From contig JADMJQ010000076.1 of assembly GCA_018780415.1 (NCBI GenBank), positions 1-40,440 of the forward strand: 40,440 nucleotides of DNA. Direction: 5' to 3'. Below the pieces are notes generated by a model. The model saw nothing but the letters and a program-made list of their open reading frames with translations, was not told the origin of the DNA and ran no database searches. Position 1 is the stretch's first letter. Every line of letters begins with the position of its first letter. Source of the DNA: Roseateles sp. Lineage in GTDB: Bacteria; Pseudomonadota; Gammaproteobacteria; Burkholderiales; Burkholderiaceae_C. Of this stretch, positions 8,946 to 16,725 are shown piece after piece. Made by a program: the position numbers and the translations under genes.

Positions 8946-8992
8946 TTTGAGCTCAACATTTGCAGGCAGTGTCCGCAGACTCTGAAAACTCG

Positions 8993-9070
8993 AAATGCAA
9001 CAAAGAGGCACAGAGACACAGAGAGTTGCGTCGAACTCGATGAATTTCTCCGTGCCTCTGTGCTTGCATT
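8993..9070. repeat. Long imperfect palindrome with GAGGCACAGAG-type arms
   Basis: The left arm starts AAATGCAA (8993-9000) and continues CAAAGAGGCACAGAGACA; the right arm ends GTGCCTCTGTGCTTGCATTT. Arms pair over about 23 bp with a few mismatches and a one-base bulge, around a ~35-nt centre. The CACAGAGACACAGAGAG character is unlike the neighbouring coding DNA. Similar CACAGAG/CTCTGTG palindromes occur as dispersed intergenic elements in many bacterial genomes (recollection). It lies 48 bp past the ABC exporter stop and could end its transcript. Confidence 0.6.
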
Positions 9071-9206
9071 TGCTCTCACGCGGCTGAGCTTTCTTGCTGA
9101 TCAAGTTTGAGCCGGCTGCCGCAGCCTTTGGGCATGCGATTCAAGCCCCGAGCCAGTCGGGTTGGTCAGGCTTCAAGCGTCCGCGCGACAATCTCGCCCA
9201 GGGAGT

Positions 9207-9251
9207 AGGTGTTTGTCCAAACCCCCAAGCACTTCTCGACGACAAACACCT
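9207..9251. repeat. 11-bp perfect inverted repeat upstream of a hypothetical gene
   Basis: AGGTGTTTGTC (9207-9217) and GACAAACACCT (9241-9251) are exact reverse complements separated by 23 nt. It lies 101 bp upstream of the ATG at 9352. It could be an operator for a dimeric regulator or a transcript hairpin; there is no T-tract. The function is unknown. Confidence 0.45.
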
Positions 9252-9351
9252 TCGTCATTGCCTTGGCCGTCATTGGCAGACGCTGAGGCCACATTGGCCT
9301 AGGCATCTTTTCAATCGCTCTTCACCGTCAAGTTTTCTCGACCATCAACCC

Positions 9352-9726
9352 ATGACCTCCACTCCCGACGCCCGCCCCCCTGCCGAGCTGCAAATTCAGG
9401 TGCATCCCGATCTGGCGCCCGAGCTGGACCTGCAACTGCTGCGTGAACAAGTTGCGGCCATAGTCAAGGCCGAGCCGTCCGTCATTCGCTCCAAGACCGA
9501 CGAGGGTGAGGACGAGGGCCGGTACCTGAACTTCGCGTTCAAGACATCCGACCGGGCGCGGCTGTGGCGCACCCTTGAGGCCCAGCTGTACGGCCATCCC
9601 CAGCTGGGCGCGCTGCTGCGCCAGTCATCGATGGCGCTTTGCACGGGCGACGACGATTGGGACGACTATCTGGTCCTGTGGCATTTCAATCCAGACATTG
9701 AACCGGATGGCGTCGACGAGCCTTGA
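9352..9726 (+). CDS. Hypothetical acidic cytoplasmic protein (124 aa)
   Basis: I do not recognise this family. The protein has no signal peptide and no membrane segment, and it is acidic, ending in a D/E-rich tail (CTGDDDWDDYLVLWHFNPDIEPDGVDEP). The predicted fold is mixed alpha/beta: an N-terminal strand AELQIQVHPDL, a helix with LLREQVAAIVKAEP, a strand YLNFAFKTSDRARLWRTLEAQLY, then the tail. I chose ATG 9352 because the preceding in-frame sequence has no good start and looks non-coding. No Shine-Dalgarno sequence is obvious. Coding quality (no stop, biased third positions) is good. It faces the reductase gene at 9746 with a 19-bp gap. It could be a small regulatory or accessory protein, but nothing in the sequence says which. 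Confidence 0.7.
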   Translation: MTSTPDARPPAELQIQVHPDLAPELDLQLLREQVAAIVKAEPSVIRSKTDEGEDEGRYLNFAFKTSDRARLWRTLEAQLYGHPQLGALLRQSSMALCTGDDDWDDYLVLWHFNPDIEPDGVDEP

Positions 9727-9745
9727 GCGTTGCCCGGGCCAAGCC

Positions 9746-10741
9746 TCAGACCAAGCCCCGCGTCTGCGCCATCAGCCTCGTCAGACCCAGCATCGCATCG
9801 GTATAGGGCGTCGCCAGCCCGATATGCTGACCAATCTCCCGCACCGAGCCGACCAAGGCATTCAGCTCCAGCGGCCGGCCGGCCTCCACATCCTGCAGCA
9901 TCGAGGTCTTGAAAGCGCCGAGCTTGCGCGTGACGGCGTGGCGCTCCTGCGGCGTTTGGTCCACCGCGCAGCCAATGCGCTCACCGATGGCACTCGCCTC
10001 CAGCATCACGGCCGTGACAAAGCCGCGCACCAGCTCGTCGTCGAGGATCCGGTCGCAGGTGGCACCGGTCAACGCCGAGATCGGGTTCATGGTCATATTG
10101 CCCCAGAGCTTGTACCAAATGTCTTTTTGAATGCGCTCGGACACGGTCGCATTGAAGCCGGCCCGGCCCAGCAGCGCGGCCAGCTCGGTGATGTGGGCAG
10201 GCCGCCCACCGGCCGGGTCGCCCAGGATCAGGCCCATGCCCATCACATGCTTGACCAGACCAGGCTCGGGGCTTGAGCAGCTCGCATGCACGACGCTGCC
10301 GATCACGCGCTCGGCCGGAATCGCCGCCGCGATCACGCCGCCCGGGTCGACCGACTGCAACTGCAGCCCTTGGGCAGGGCCTTGCAAGCCATTGAAGAAC
10401 CACCAGGGCACGCCGTTCATCGCCACCAAGACGCGGGTCTGCGGGCCCAGCAAGGCCTTGACGGCCGGCGCCACCCCGGCCAGCGCCGGGCCTTTGACGG
10501 CAATAACGAGTAAATCAGGCTGACCGATATTGACGAGATCGGCGACGGCGTCGCTGGCCCGAATCGGCACGCTGATGCGCTCGCCGCCGATGCCGTCCAT
10601 GCGCAAGCCATGCTGGCGCAGAGCGGCCAGCGTGGCGCCGCGCGCCAAGGCGCTGAGCTGAACCTCGGACCCGAGCCGATGGCCCAGATGAGCGGCGAAC
10701 CAGCCGCCGATGGCGCCGGCGCCGACGATACAAATTTTCAT
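9746..10741 (-). CDS. Ketopantoate reductase family protein (2-dehydropantoate 2-reductase, ApbA/PanE-like)
   Basis: A 331-residue NADP-dependent oxidoreductase. The N-terminus is a Rossmann fold with the nucleotide loop MKICIVGAGAIGGWFAAHLG, followed by a predicted strand/helix pattern to about residue 180. The C-terminal helical domain carries the family lysine motif in ERIQKDIWYKLWGNMTMNP, plus NALVGSVREIGQHIGLATPYTDAMLG near the end, where the conserved P-x-TD helix binds substrate. PanE reduces 2-dehydropantoate to pantoate for coenzyme A synthesis; many paralogues act on other 2-oxo acids, so pantothenate synthesis is probable rather than shown. ATG 10741 was chosen because the fold begins exactly there; the longer frame upstream overlaps the next gene. 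It starts 26 nt after the stop of the membrane protein gene, which suggests co-transcription. Confidence 0.88.
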   Translation of the reverse strand: MKICIVGAGAIGGWFAAHLGHRLGSEVQLSALARGATLAALRQHGLRMDGIGGERISVPIRASDAVADLVNIGQPDLLVIAVKGPALAGVAPAVKALLGPQTRVLVAMNGVPWWFFNGLQGPAQGLQLQSVDPGGVIAAAIPAERVIGSVVHASCSSPEPGLVKHVMGMGLILGDPAGGRPAHITELAALLGRAGFNATVSERIQKDIWYKLWGNMTMNPISALTGATCDRILDDELVRGFVTAVMLEASAIGERIGCAVDQTPQERHAVTRKLGAFKTSMLQDVEAGRPLELNALVGSVREIGQHIGLATPYTDAMLGLTRLMAQTRGLV

Positions 10742-10767
10742 GAACGCTAAGCCTATGCTGAGAGCAC

Positions 10768-11385
10768 TCAGGCAGTCTCGCACGAAGCTTGCGTTGCCCG
10801 TTTGATGGCCGTGCGGCCATTGACCCGCCGCCAGCGCTGTTCCAGCACCGTGATGGACACGATGTAGAGGCTCACGATGATGGCCGGGATGACGACAAAA
10901 ACCTGGTCCGGAAACAAGTACCAGGCCGCCACGATCGCCAAAGTACGGGCGATGGCGTGGAAAGCGCCGATCCAATGCTGGATGACCCAACCGAAGGGCA
11001 ACCACATCAGGCCGGTCAAGATACCGATGCTCAATGGCGCCGAGCGATAGTCTTGCGCGGCCCAGGGCAGCGCGATGGCAAATACCAGCAAGCTCATCAA
11101 GACGGTCGAGATGAAGAGCTTGTCAAACTCGCTCTTGGGCTTGTTCTTGGCCAATAGATGCTCGCCGGTGAAGCGTGAAATAAAGACCCCCAAGTAGAAG
11201 ATGGAGCCCGCGCCAAAGTAAAGCGTCATCGCGGCTTGATAGGGCGTGCCCAGCCAGCCGACCACGCCGATCAGGCTCCAGGCCATCATGCCGGCCAGCG
11301 GCATGGCGAGGAAGCGGCGGCGGCCGTACTCTTCGCGCTGCTGTTCGAGTGAGGGCGGGGCGGTGGCGGCTTGGGGCTGGTTCAT
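10768..11385 (-). CDS. Multi-pass inner-membrane protein of unknown function (205 aa)
   Basis: I do not recognise a named family with certainty. After a charged cytoplasmic N-terminus (SLEQQREEYGRRRFLAMPLAG), about six hydrophobic segments are visible: MPLAGMMAWSLIGVVGWLG, MTLYFGAGSIFYLGVFI, LFISTVLMSLLVFAIALP, SIGILTGLMWLPFGWVI, IARTLAIVAAWYLF and VFVVIPAIIVSLYIVSI. The end is basic (RWRRVNGRTAIKRATQ), consistent with a cytoplasmic C-terminus. The start at ATG 11385 has a clear GGAG eight bases upstream; the frame is open further back but without sequence that looks coding. It lies 145 nt after the Omp85-like gene and 26 nt before the reductase gene. Function is unknown. Confidence 0.8.
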   Translation of the reverse strand: MNQPQAATAPPSLEQQREEYGRRRFLAMPLAGMMAWSLIGVVGWLGTPYQAAMTLYFGAGSIFYLGVFISRFTGEHLLAKNKPKSEFDKLFISTVLMSLLVFAIALPWAAQDYRSAPLSIGILTGLMWLPFGWVIQHWIGAFHAIARTLAIVAAWYLFPDQVFVVIPAIIVSLYIVSITVLEQRWRRVNGRTAIKRATQASCETA

Positions 11386-11530
11386 GCTGATGCTCCGTGG
11401 TGGGGGTCCGATGAAGCGCATCTTGCGACGCCGCCCGCCGCGCGCGCCGAGTGCTTGCGACGCCTGCACCGCAACGCCGACGAATCGCCAGGCCAGCGGC
11501 TGAATTGCGGGCGAGGCCGGCGGGCCGGCC

Positions 11531-13198
11531 TCAAAAGCTGGTCTTGGTCTTGACCAGAAACTGCACTTTCTTGATGTCGGCGGTCGCATTCAGCGGGAAG
11601 GCAAGGTCCAGATGCAGCACATTGCTGAAGGCCGCGCGGGCGCTGACGATGCGGGCACCGAAGCCGATATCGGCCAGCCAGCCCGGATTGACGCTGTTGG
11701 TGTTGACGCCGCCCCAGGCGCGGCCAACGTCGACAAAGGCCGCGCCACCGAGGCGAAACAGCCGCCAGATATAGAGATCCGTGTAGAAGCGCTCCTCGAC
11801 GGTGAACAGCGCGCTGCGGCTGCCGCTTTGGTAGCGCAGCGGGTAGCCGCGCAGACCGTTGTCGCCGCCCAGCAGCAAGGCGTCGACCGGCTCTGGGTTG
11901 GTCTGCAGCGCGCCCGTCGCCGCCGCATAGAAGAGCCAGCGCGGCGACTGTTGCAGGTAGTACTGCACCTGCGCGCCGAGCTGCTGGCGCCGCACGCGCC
12001 CGTCCACATACTGGCCCGACAGCGTGGCCGAGGCGATCAAGGTCTGCCTGGCCGCAGGCTCGAAGCCGCGGCTGACGGACGCCGCATAGACCAAGCCCTG
12101 CAAGCTAGAGCCCAGCCCCGTCGAGGCGTAGCCCAGTTGAACGCTGGAGACCAGCCCCAAGGCGAAGTACTCCGGGCGGCCGATCAGATTTCGATTCAGT
12201 ACGCGGTCAAAGCGGTCTTCAATCAAGCTGTAGCGAACGAACGGCGTCACCAGCTTTTCATCGCGCGGGAACAGGGCGGGTGCCGGGGCCGTCAATCCTT
12301 CTGCCTGCGCATAGCGGTCATCGCGCAAGTTCAGGCCCAGCACAAAGCGCTGCACCCAAGCTTGCTGTAGGCCGTCTGACCAGCCCGCGAACACTTCGGC
12401 CAGGTCTTGCTGGTGCCGGTACTGGCTGCTGATCTCGCCGGCGTTGTAGAAGGCGTCGATGCGCTCGTCCTTGGAGGCCGAGACGCCGGCCGCCCAGCGG
12501 GTGTCCAGCGCATAGAAGGGTCTGGCAATCGAGACGGCTTGGCGGCGGCCGTCGCTGTTCGACGCCAGGCTCAGCGCGACCGAGGTCCAACCGCCCAATA
12601 GATGTTCGCCGAAGAACTGCAGCTCATTGCTGCTGCGATCCACCGTGCGCGAATGGCCCAAGGAGATGGCGGTGCCAGTGCCCAGCAGGTTGTATTCATG
12701 CAGGCGGATGCCGCCGGAATTGCTGCCGCCCGAGCGGCCGAGGCTGAAGCCGGGGTCCAGCGACCAGGTGTCGCGCGTCAGTACTTCGATATCGACCACG
12801 CCGTCGTGAACGGCGGCCGGCCGCAGCTCCACATCGTAGAGATATCGCTTGCTGCGCAAGAGGCGCTCGGTCTCCTCAATCAGGCGCAGCGAAACCGGCT
12901 CACCTGGCTTGAACAACAAGGAGCGCCGGATGACATCGGGCCGGGTCTGCATGTGCAGCGCATTGGCCCAGCGGAACAGCAGCTTGTCCTCATGCGGGTC
13001 GGCGGTGTCAAAGATGTCCTGGGCGAGCACGCGGATCTCACCGATGGTGGCGCCGGCGGCCTCCAGTTCGGCAAAGCTGGGCAGCGGGACCGGCGCCAGC
13101 GCTTGGCTGTGTGCGATGCCGTGCAGGCTGGCCGTCAGCAGGCAGCAGCAAACATAGGCGGCAAGCTTGTGCAGCTGCCGATTTGATTGCTTGCCCAT
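11531..13198 (-). CDS. Omp85/TamA-like outer-membrane barrel protein with a POTRA-like domain
   Basis: A 555-residue envelope protein. Residues 1 to about 32 form a signal peptide (LAAYVCCCLLTASLHGIAHSQA). A short periplasmic part (about 45-150) contains one POTRA-like unit, with RRSLLFKPGEPVSLRLIEETERLLRSKRYLYDVEL. The rest is amphipathic beta-strand sequence ending in phenylalanine, as expected for a substrate of the BAM complex. The loop-6 hallmark of the family is visible as GGDNGLRGYPLR, followed by RSALFTVEERFYTDLYIWRLFRLGGAAFVDVGRAWGG in pieces typical of the last barrel strands. Family members insert or translocate proteins or lipids across the outer membrane; this one is shorter than BamA and its cargo is unknown. 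ATG 13198 is used; a TTG immediately before it is less likely. The gene starts 13 nt after the kinase stop. Confidence 0.85.
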   Translation of the reverse strand: MGKQSNRQLHKLAAYVCCCLLTASLHGIAHSQALAPVPLPSFAELEAAGATIGEIRVLAQDIFDTADPHEDKLLFRWANALHMQTRPDVIRRSLLFKPGEPVSLRLIEETERLLRSKRYLYDVELRPAAVHDGVVDIEVLTRDTWSLDPGFSLGRSGGSNSGGIRLHEYNLLGTGTAISLGHSRTVDRSSNELQFFGEHLLGGWTSVALSLASNSDGRRQAVSIARPFYALDTRWAAGVSASKDERIDAFYNAGEISSQYRHQQDLAEVFAGWSDGLQQAWVQRFVLGLNLRDDRYAQAEGLTAPAPALFPRDEKLVTPFVRYSLIEDRFDRVLNRNLIGRPEYFALGLVSSVQLGYASTGLGSSLQGLVYAASVSRGFEPAARQTLIASATLSGQYVDGRVRRQQLGAQVQYYLQQSPRWLFYAAATGALQTNPEPVDALLLGGDNGLRGYPLRYQSGSRSALFTVEERFYTDLYIWRLFRLGGAAFVDVGRAWGGVNTNSVNPGWLADIGFGARIVSARAAFSNVLHLDLAFPLNATADIKKVQFLVKTKTSF

Positions 13199-13211
13199 CA
13201 ACCGGCGGCCG

Positions 13212-15293
13212 CTAAGCGTTGATGCGCCGCGGCATCTGCAGGCTGAAGCTGCAACCTTGGCCCAGGGTGCTGCTGGCGCGCAACTGGCCGTGCAGCAGAT
13301 CGGTGGCCAGATTGCGCGCGATATGCAGGCCCAGGCCCAAACTGCTGCCGTTCAGATTGCTATTGAAGGGGTCAAAAATCCGCTCCAGCTGCGAGGCCGC
13401 CAGGCCGGGGCCCTGGTCGCGCACCAGCAGGTGCAGCTCATCGTCCAGCAGGGTCAGGCGCAACCATACGCCGGCCTCCGGCGCAGGGCGGTCTTGCAAA
13501 CCTTGCGCTGGGCTAGGCTGGCCATGTTGATAGGCATTCGCCAGCAGCTGCTTAAGCACCTGGGCGAACACTTGCGGAAAGCCGAAACAGGGCGCCTGCT
13601 CGGGCAGTTCAAGGCGCAAAGGCAGGTCGGTAGCGCCGAGGCTGACGGCGATCACATGCGCCACCTGCCGCGTGGTCGCGGCGGCATCAAAGTCGCGTGC
13701 GGCCTCGGCATGCTCCAGCGTGGACACCTGCTTGAACACCTGCATCAAGTCGCTGGCCTGGGTCAAGGCATGGTCGGCCAGCGCCGAGGCGTCGCGGCAA
13801 AGGCCGACAAAGTCACCCAGCTCCTGGCGCTTCATGGGTGCGCCGAGCTTTGCGGCGAATGCGCCGACGCCATCCGTCAAACTGCTGACCGCCATGCGGG
13901 CATTGCCCAAGGGCGTGTTGAGCCTGTGTGCGACGCCGGCCACCAGGCGCGCCAAGGCGGCCATGCGCTCATGCTGGGCCAGCGCGAGGCCGGCGACTTG
14001 CAACTGCTCGGTGCGCTCGATCACCCGCAGCTCAAGTTGGTCATGCGCTTGTTGCAGGGCAGCCTCGGCGCGTTCGCGCCGCTGTACCTGGGCGCGCAGC
14101 TCAGCGACCGTTTCGCCCAGCGCTTGATTGCGCTGCGCCAGCTCGCGGGTCAACTCGTCGCCATGTTGGCGCAACACGCGGTTCTCGCCGCCGAGCTCGG
14201 CTGCGCGCACCATTTCTTCAAAACCCTTGGCCGACAACTCCTGCTGCTGGCTGGTTTGGGCCTGATGCAAGCGTGCCAATTCGCGCACCGCGTCTTGCAA
14301 CTCGGCCTGACCCCAGGACGGGTCCGGATGCATCAGCAACAGTTCCTGAATCTTGATCAAAGCCGGCAAGCAGGCCGACCGGTGCGCCTGCGCTGCCTCG
14401 CGGCCGGCCACCAGGGCCGCCAGCCCGCTCTGCAGCTGGCCGCGCCCGAACTGCACCAAGCCCTCGCACAAAGCCAGCCAGGCCCAGTGCACGGGCAGGA
14501 AATTGAGGGCCTCGCGCGGGCCTTCAATCAAGCGCTGCAACTCGGCCAGATGCTGTTCGGCGCTGGCCTGGTCGCCCAGCTTGGCGCAACCGATCGTCAA
14601 GTTGATCAAGCTGGCGGCCTGCAAGGACGGAAACACCCCCCGGCTCAGGGCCAGGGCCTGATCATGGGCATGGACCGAACGAGCCCGGGTCTGCGGGTTG
14701 CCGCTTTCCTCGGCGTCGAAATACGCCGCCGTGCCGAGCAGGCTCCACATCGAAATCTGCGTTTGAATGGGCACCGAGGGCCGATGGGCCAGCCAGGTTT
14801 GGGCGTAGGCCATGCCGTCCTTGAACATGCCGGCACCGACAAACATCCGGCCCTGTACCTCCACCGCCCGCATCAGCGTCGCCCTCAGGTCGTGGCGCAC
14901 GCACAGCTCAAGCGCGGCCACCACCTCCTCCATCGCCGACACATGCAGGCAGCGGGCAAATTTGGTGGTGGCCTGGACCAGATGCACGTCCACGCGCGCA
15001 CGCGGCTCGCCCAGCTCGCAAGCCTGCAGCTCCAAGGCCCGCAGCTCGGCCAGGGCGTCCAGCTGGGGGCGCACGCCGCGCCGCAGGTCGGCCTGCAGCG
15101 CCAGCAGGCGCAGCTGCAACAAGGCCCCGGGCAGGTCGGCGGCCTGCGCCAACAGGCTTTGGATTTGCTCATAGACCGCGTCGATCTGGCCTTTCAATAG
15201 GCACTCGCGCACCTGCTCGATCCGCACCGCCATGGCTTCGGCTTGGAGCGGTTCGTTGGTGATGTTGGTGGCGCTGGAGATGGCTGGGCCCAT
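13212..15293 (-). CDS. Cytoplasmic sensor histidine kinase with a TPR-like helical N-terminus
   Basis: A 693-residue kinase with no membrane segment. Residues about 20-350 are entirely alpha-helical and rich in Ala, Leu and Gln, with a repeat-like helix-turn-helix pattern suggesting TPR-type repeats as the sensor (inference). A coiled coil at about 370-440 leads to the phospho-acceptor box ALARLVAGVAHRLNTPLGN with His456. The ATPase domain has the N-box LLANAYQH (Asn586), G1 LLVRDQGPG (622-630) and G2 SSLGLGLHIA (650-659). No receiver or HPt domain is attached, and no response regulator gene lies next to it. It is divergent from the CoA-transferase gene (72-bp gap) and 13 nt upstream of the Omp85-like gene, so the two are probably one transcript. 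ATG 15293 is chosen; upstream in-frame sequence overlaps the divergent gene. Confidence 0.9.
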   Translation of the reverse strand: MGPAISSATNITNEPLQAEAMAVRIEQVRECLLKGQIDAVYEQIQSLLAQAADLPGALLQLRLLALQADLRRGVRPQLDALAELRALELQACELGEPRARVDVHLVQATTKFARCLHVSAMEEVVAALELCVRHDLRATLMRAVEVQGRMFVGAGMFKDGMAYAQTWLAHRPSVPIQTQISMWSLLGTAAYFDAEESGNPQTRARSVHAHDQALALSRGVFPSLQAASLINLTIGCAKLGDQASAEQHLAELQRLIEGPREALNFLPVHWAWLALCEGLVQFGRGQLQSGLAALVAGREAAQAHRSACLPALIKIQELLLMHPDPSWGQAELQDAVRELARLHQAQTSQQQELSAKGFEEMVRAAELGGENRVLRQHGDELTRELAQRNQALGETVAELRAQVQRRERAEAALQQAHDQLELRVIERTEQLQVAGLALAQHERMAALARLVAGVAHRLNTPLGNARMAVSSLTDGVGAFAAKLGAPMKRQELGDFVGLCRDASALADHALTQASDLMQVFKQVSTLEHAEAARDFDAAATTRQVAHVIAVSLGATDLPLRLELPEQAPCFGFPQVFAQVLKQLLANAYQHGQPSPAQGLQDRPAPEAGVWLRLTLLDDELHLLVRDQGPGLAASQLERIFDPFNSNLNGSSLGLGLHIARNLATDLLHGQLRASSTLGQGCSFSLQMPRRINA

Positions 15294-15365
15294 GGGCGCA
15301 AGGATAGCCGCTAAGCTTGCGCCTGTGCGCCAGGTCTGTGCGCCGACAACCCACCCATCCCGCCA

Positions 15366-16628
15366 ATGAATCCCTCCGCAATCCCTGTGCTGAACCCTGT
15401 TGATGGGCACAACTTGGCCGCCGACCCAGCGCGCAACTTGCCCCTCGCCGGCCTGCGCGTGATCGAGTTCACCCATATGGTGATGGGCCCGACCTGCGGC
15501 ATGGTGCTGGGCGACCTCGGCGCCGAGGTGATCAAGATTGAGCCGCTGGGCGGTGACAGCACGCGCCGCTTGCTGGGCTCGGGCGCCGGCTTCTTCCCGC
15601 TCTTCAATCGCAACAAGCTCAGCCTCAGCCTCGACGTCAAGCAGCCCCGCGGGCTGGAGATAGCTCTGAAGCTGCTGCACAGCGCCGATGTCTTCAGCGA
15701 GAACTTCAAGAGTGGCGCGATGGCCAAGCTGGGCCTGGGCTACGAGGCCTTGAGCCGGCTCAACCCGCGTTTGATCTATGTCTCGCACAAGGGTTTTCTG
15801 CCGGGGCCCTATGAGCACCGCACCGCGCTCGACGAGGTGGTGCAGATGATGGGCGGCCTGGCCTATATGACCGGTCGGCCGGGCGACCCGTTGCGCGCCG
15901 GCAGCAGCGTCAACGACATCATGGGCGGCATGTTCGGCGCCATCGGCGTGCTGGCCGCGCTGCAGCAGCGCTACAGCACAGGGCGCGGCCAGCAGGTGCA
16001 GGCCAGCTTGTTCGAGAACAATATCTTTCTGGTCGCCCAGCACATGATGCAGTTCGCCGTCACCGGCCAGCCCGCCGCGCCGATGCCCGAGCGCATCTCG
16101 CCCTGGGGCATTTACGACGTCTTCACGGTCGCCGGCGGTGAGCAGATCTTCCTGGCGGTGGTGGGTGACAGCCAATGGGCGGTGTTCTGCCAAGCCTTTG
16201 GCTTCGCCGAGCTACAGGCCGACGCGCGGCTGCTGACGAACAATTTGCGCGTGCAGGCGCGCGCCTGGTTGATTCCGGAGCTGCGCCGGCGCCTGGGCGA
16301 GCGCCCGGCGGCCGAGATCGCCGCGCTGTTCGAGGCCGGCGGCCTGCCGTTCGCGCCCATCACCAAGCCCGAGCAGTTGATGGACGACCCGCACCTGTTG
16401 GCAACCGGTGGACTGGCGGACATGACGCTGCCGGATGGCCGCGCGACGCGGGTGCCGCTGCTGCCGCTGAGCCTGGGCGGTGCGCGCCTGGGCCTGCGCC
16501 TGAACCCGCCGCGGCTGGGTGAACACAACCATCAATTGCTGCTGGGGCTGGGCTATGACGAGGGCGAAATTGCCGCTTTGTTGGCCGATGGCGTGATCGG
16601 TGCGGCCGAGGCCGAAAGCGCCGGCTGA
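15366..16628 (+). CDS. CaiB/BaiF family (class III) CoA-transferase
   Basis: A 420-residue class III CoA-transferase, the normal length for the family. The Rossmann-like first domain starts LPLAGLRVIEFTHMVMGPTCGMVLGDLGAEVIKIEPLGGD, and FNRNKLSLSLDVKQPRG is the CoA-binding segment. The catalytic aspartate that forms the acyl anhydride is most likely Asp184 in SSVNDIMGGMFGAIGVLAALQQR. The C-terminal domain (about 230-330) and the closing segment FEAGGLPFAPITKPEQLMDDPHL match the interlocked-dimer fold. These enzymes move CoA between a CoA thioester and a carboxylic acid; the acid here cannot be deduced, and no dedicated pathway genes flank it. It is a single-gene transcript by appearance, followed by a terminator that overlaps its end. 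Confidence 0.93.
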   Translation: MNPSAIPVLNPVDGHNLAADPARNLPLAGLRVIEFTHMVMGPTCGMVLGDLGAEVIKIEPLGGDSTRRLLGSGAGFFPLFNRNKLSLSLDVKQPRGLEIALKLLHSADVFSENFKSGAMAKLGLGYEALSRLNPRLIYVSHKGFLPGPYEHRTALDEVVQMMGGLAYMTGRPGDPLRAGSSVNDIMGGMFGAIGVLAALQQRYSTGRGQQVQASLFENNIFLVAQHMMQFAVTGQPAAPMPERISPWGIYDVFTVAGGEQIFLAVVGDSQWAVFCQAFGFAELQADARLLTNNLRVQARAWLIPELRRRLGERPAAEIAALFEAGGLPFAPITKPEQLMDDPHLLATGGLADMTLPDGRATRVPLLPLSLGGARLGLRLNPPRLGEHNHQLLLGLGYDEGEIAALLADGVIGAAEAESAG

Positions 16629-16650
16629 GGCGCTGTTGGCGGCGCTTTTT
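16615..16650 (+). terminator. Intrinsic terminator overlapping the CoA-transferase stop codon
   Basis: AAAGCGCCG (16615-16623) and CGGCGCTTT (16640-16648) form a perfect 9-bp stem with a 16-nt loop, and the T-run TTTTT (16646-16650) follows on the plus strand. The left arm lies within the last codons of the CoA-transferase and the stop TGA (16626-16628) is in the loop. It would insulate the HU gene from upstream transcription. Confidence 0.6.
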
Positions 16651-16725
16651 CGGAGGTGCCGCCGGTTCAGCCGATAATCACGCACCCTCAAAGGGATTTT
16701 AATTTTTGCACCCACTGGATATCTG

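Larger units (their letters stand above)
8946..9351. other. Intergenic region with two inverted repeats, no gene seen
   Basis: About 400 bp lie between the ABC exporter stop and the next credible start. The frame of the downstream gene is open back to a TTG at 9094, but that extension has no ribosome binding site and low-complexity composition. I see no tRNA or protein gene here. The region holds a purine-rich palindromic element (8993-9070) and an 11-bp inverted repeat (9207-9251), both listed separately. Confidence 0.6.

Noticed and set aside
9094-9351. N-terminal extension of the 124-aa hypothetical protein from a TTG at 9094
   Set aside because: The added 86 residues cross an inverted repeat, have no ribosome site and no coding-like composition.
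13167-15200. A 677-codon open frame on the plus strand opposite the sensor kinase
   Set aside because: It is antisense to a kinase with all catalytic motifs; its own translation is a Gln/His/Leu/Ala-rich string without domain signatures, as expected from high-GC codon bias.
15294-16193. 300-residue N-terminal extension of the sensor kinase
   Set aside because: The extension is antisense to the CoA-transferase and its residues are typical shadow sequence; ATG 15293 starts the helical domain.
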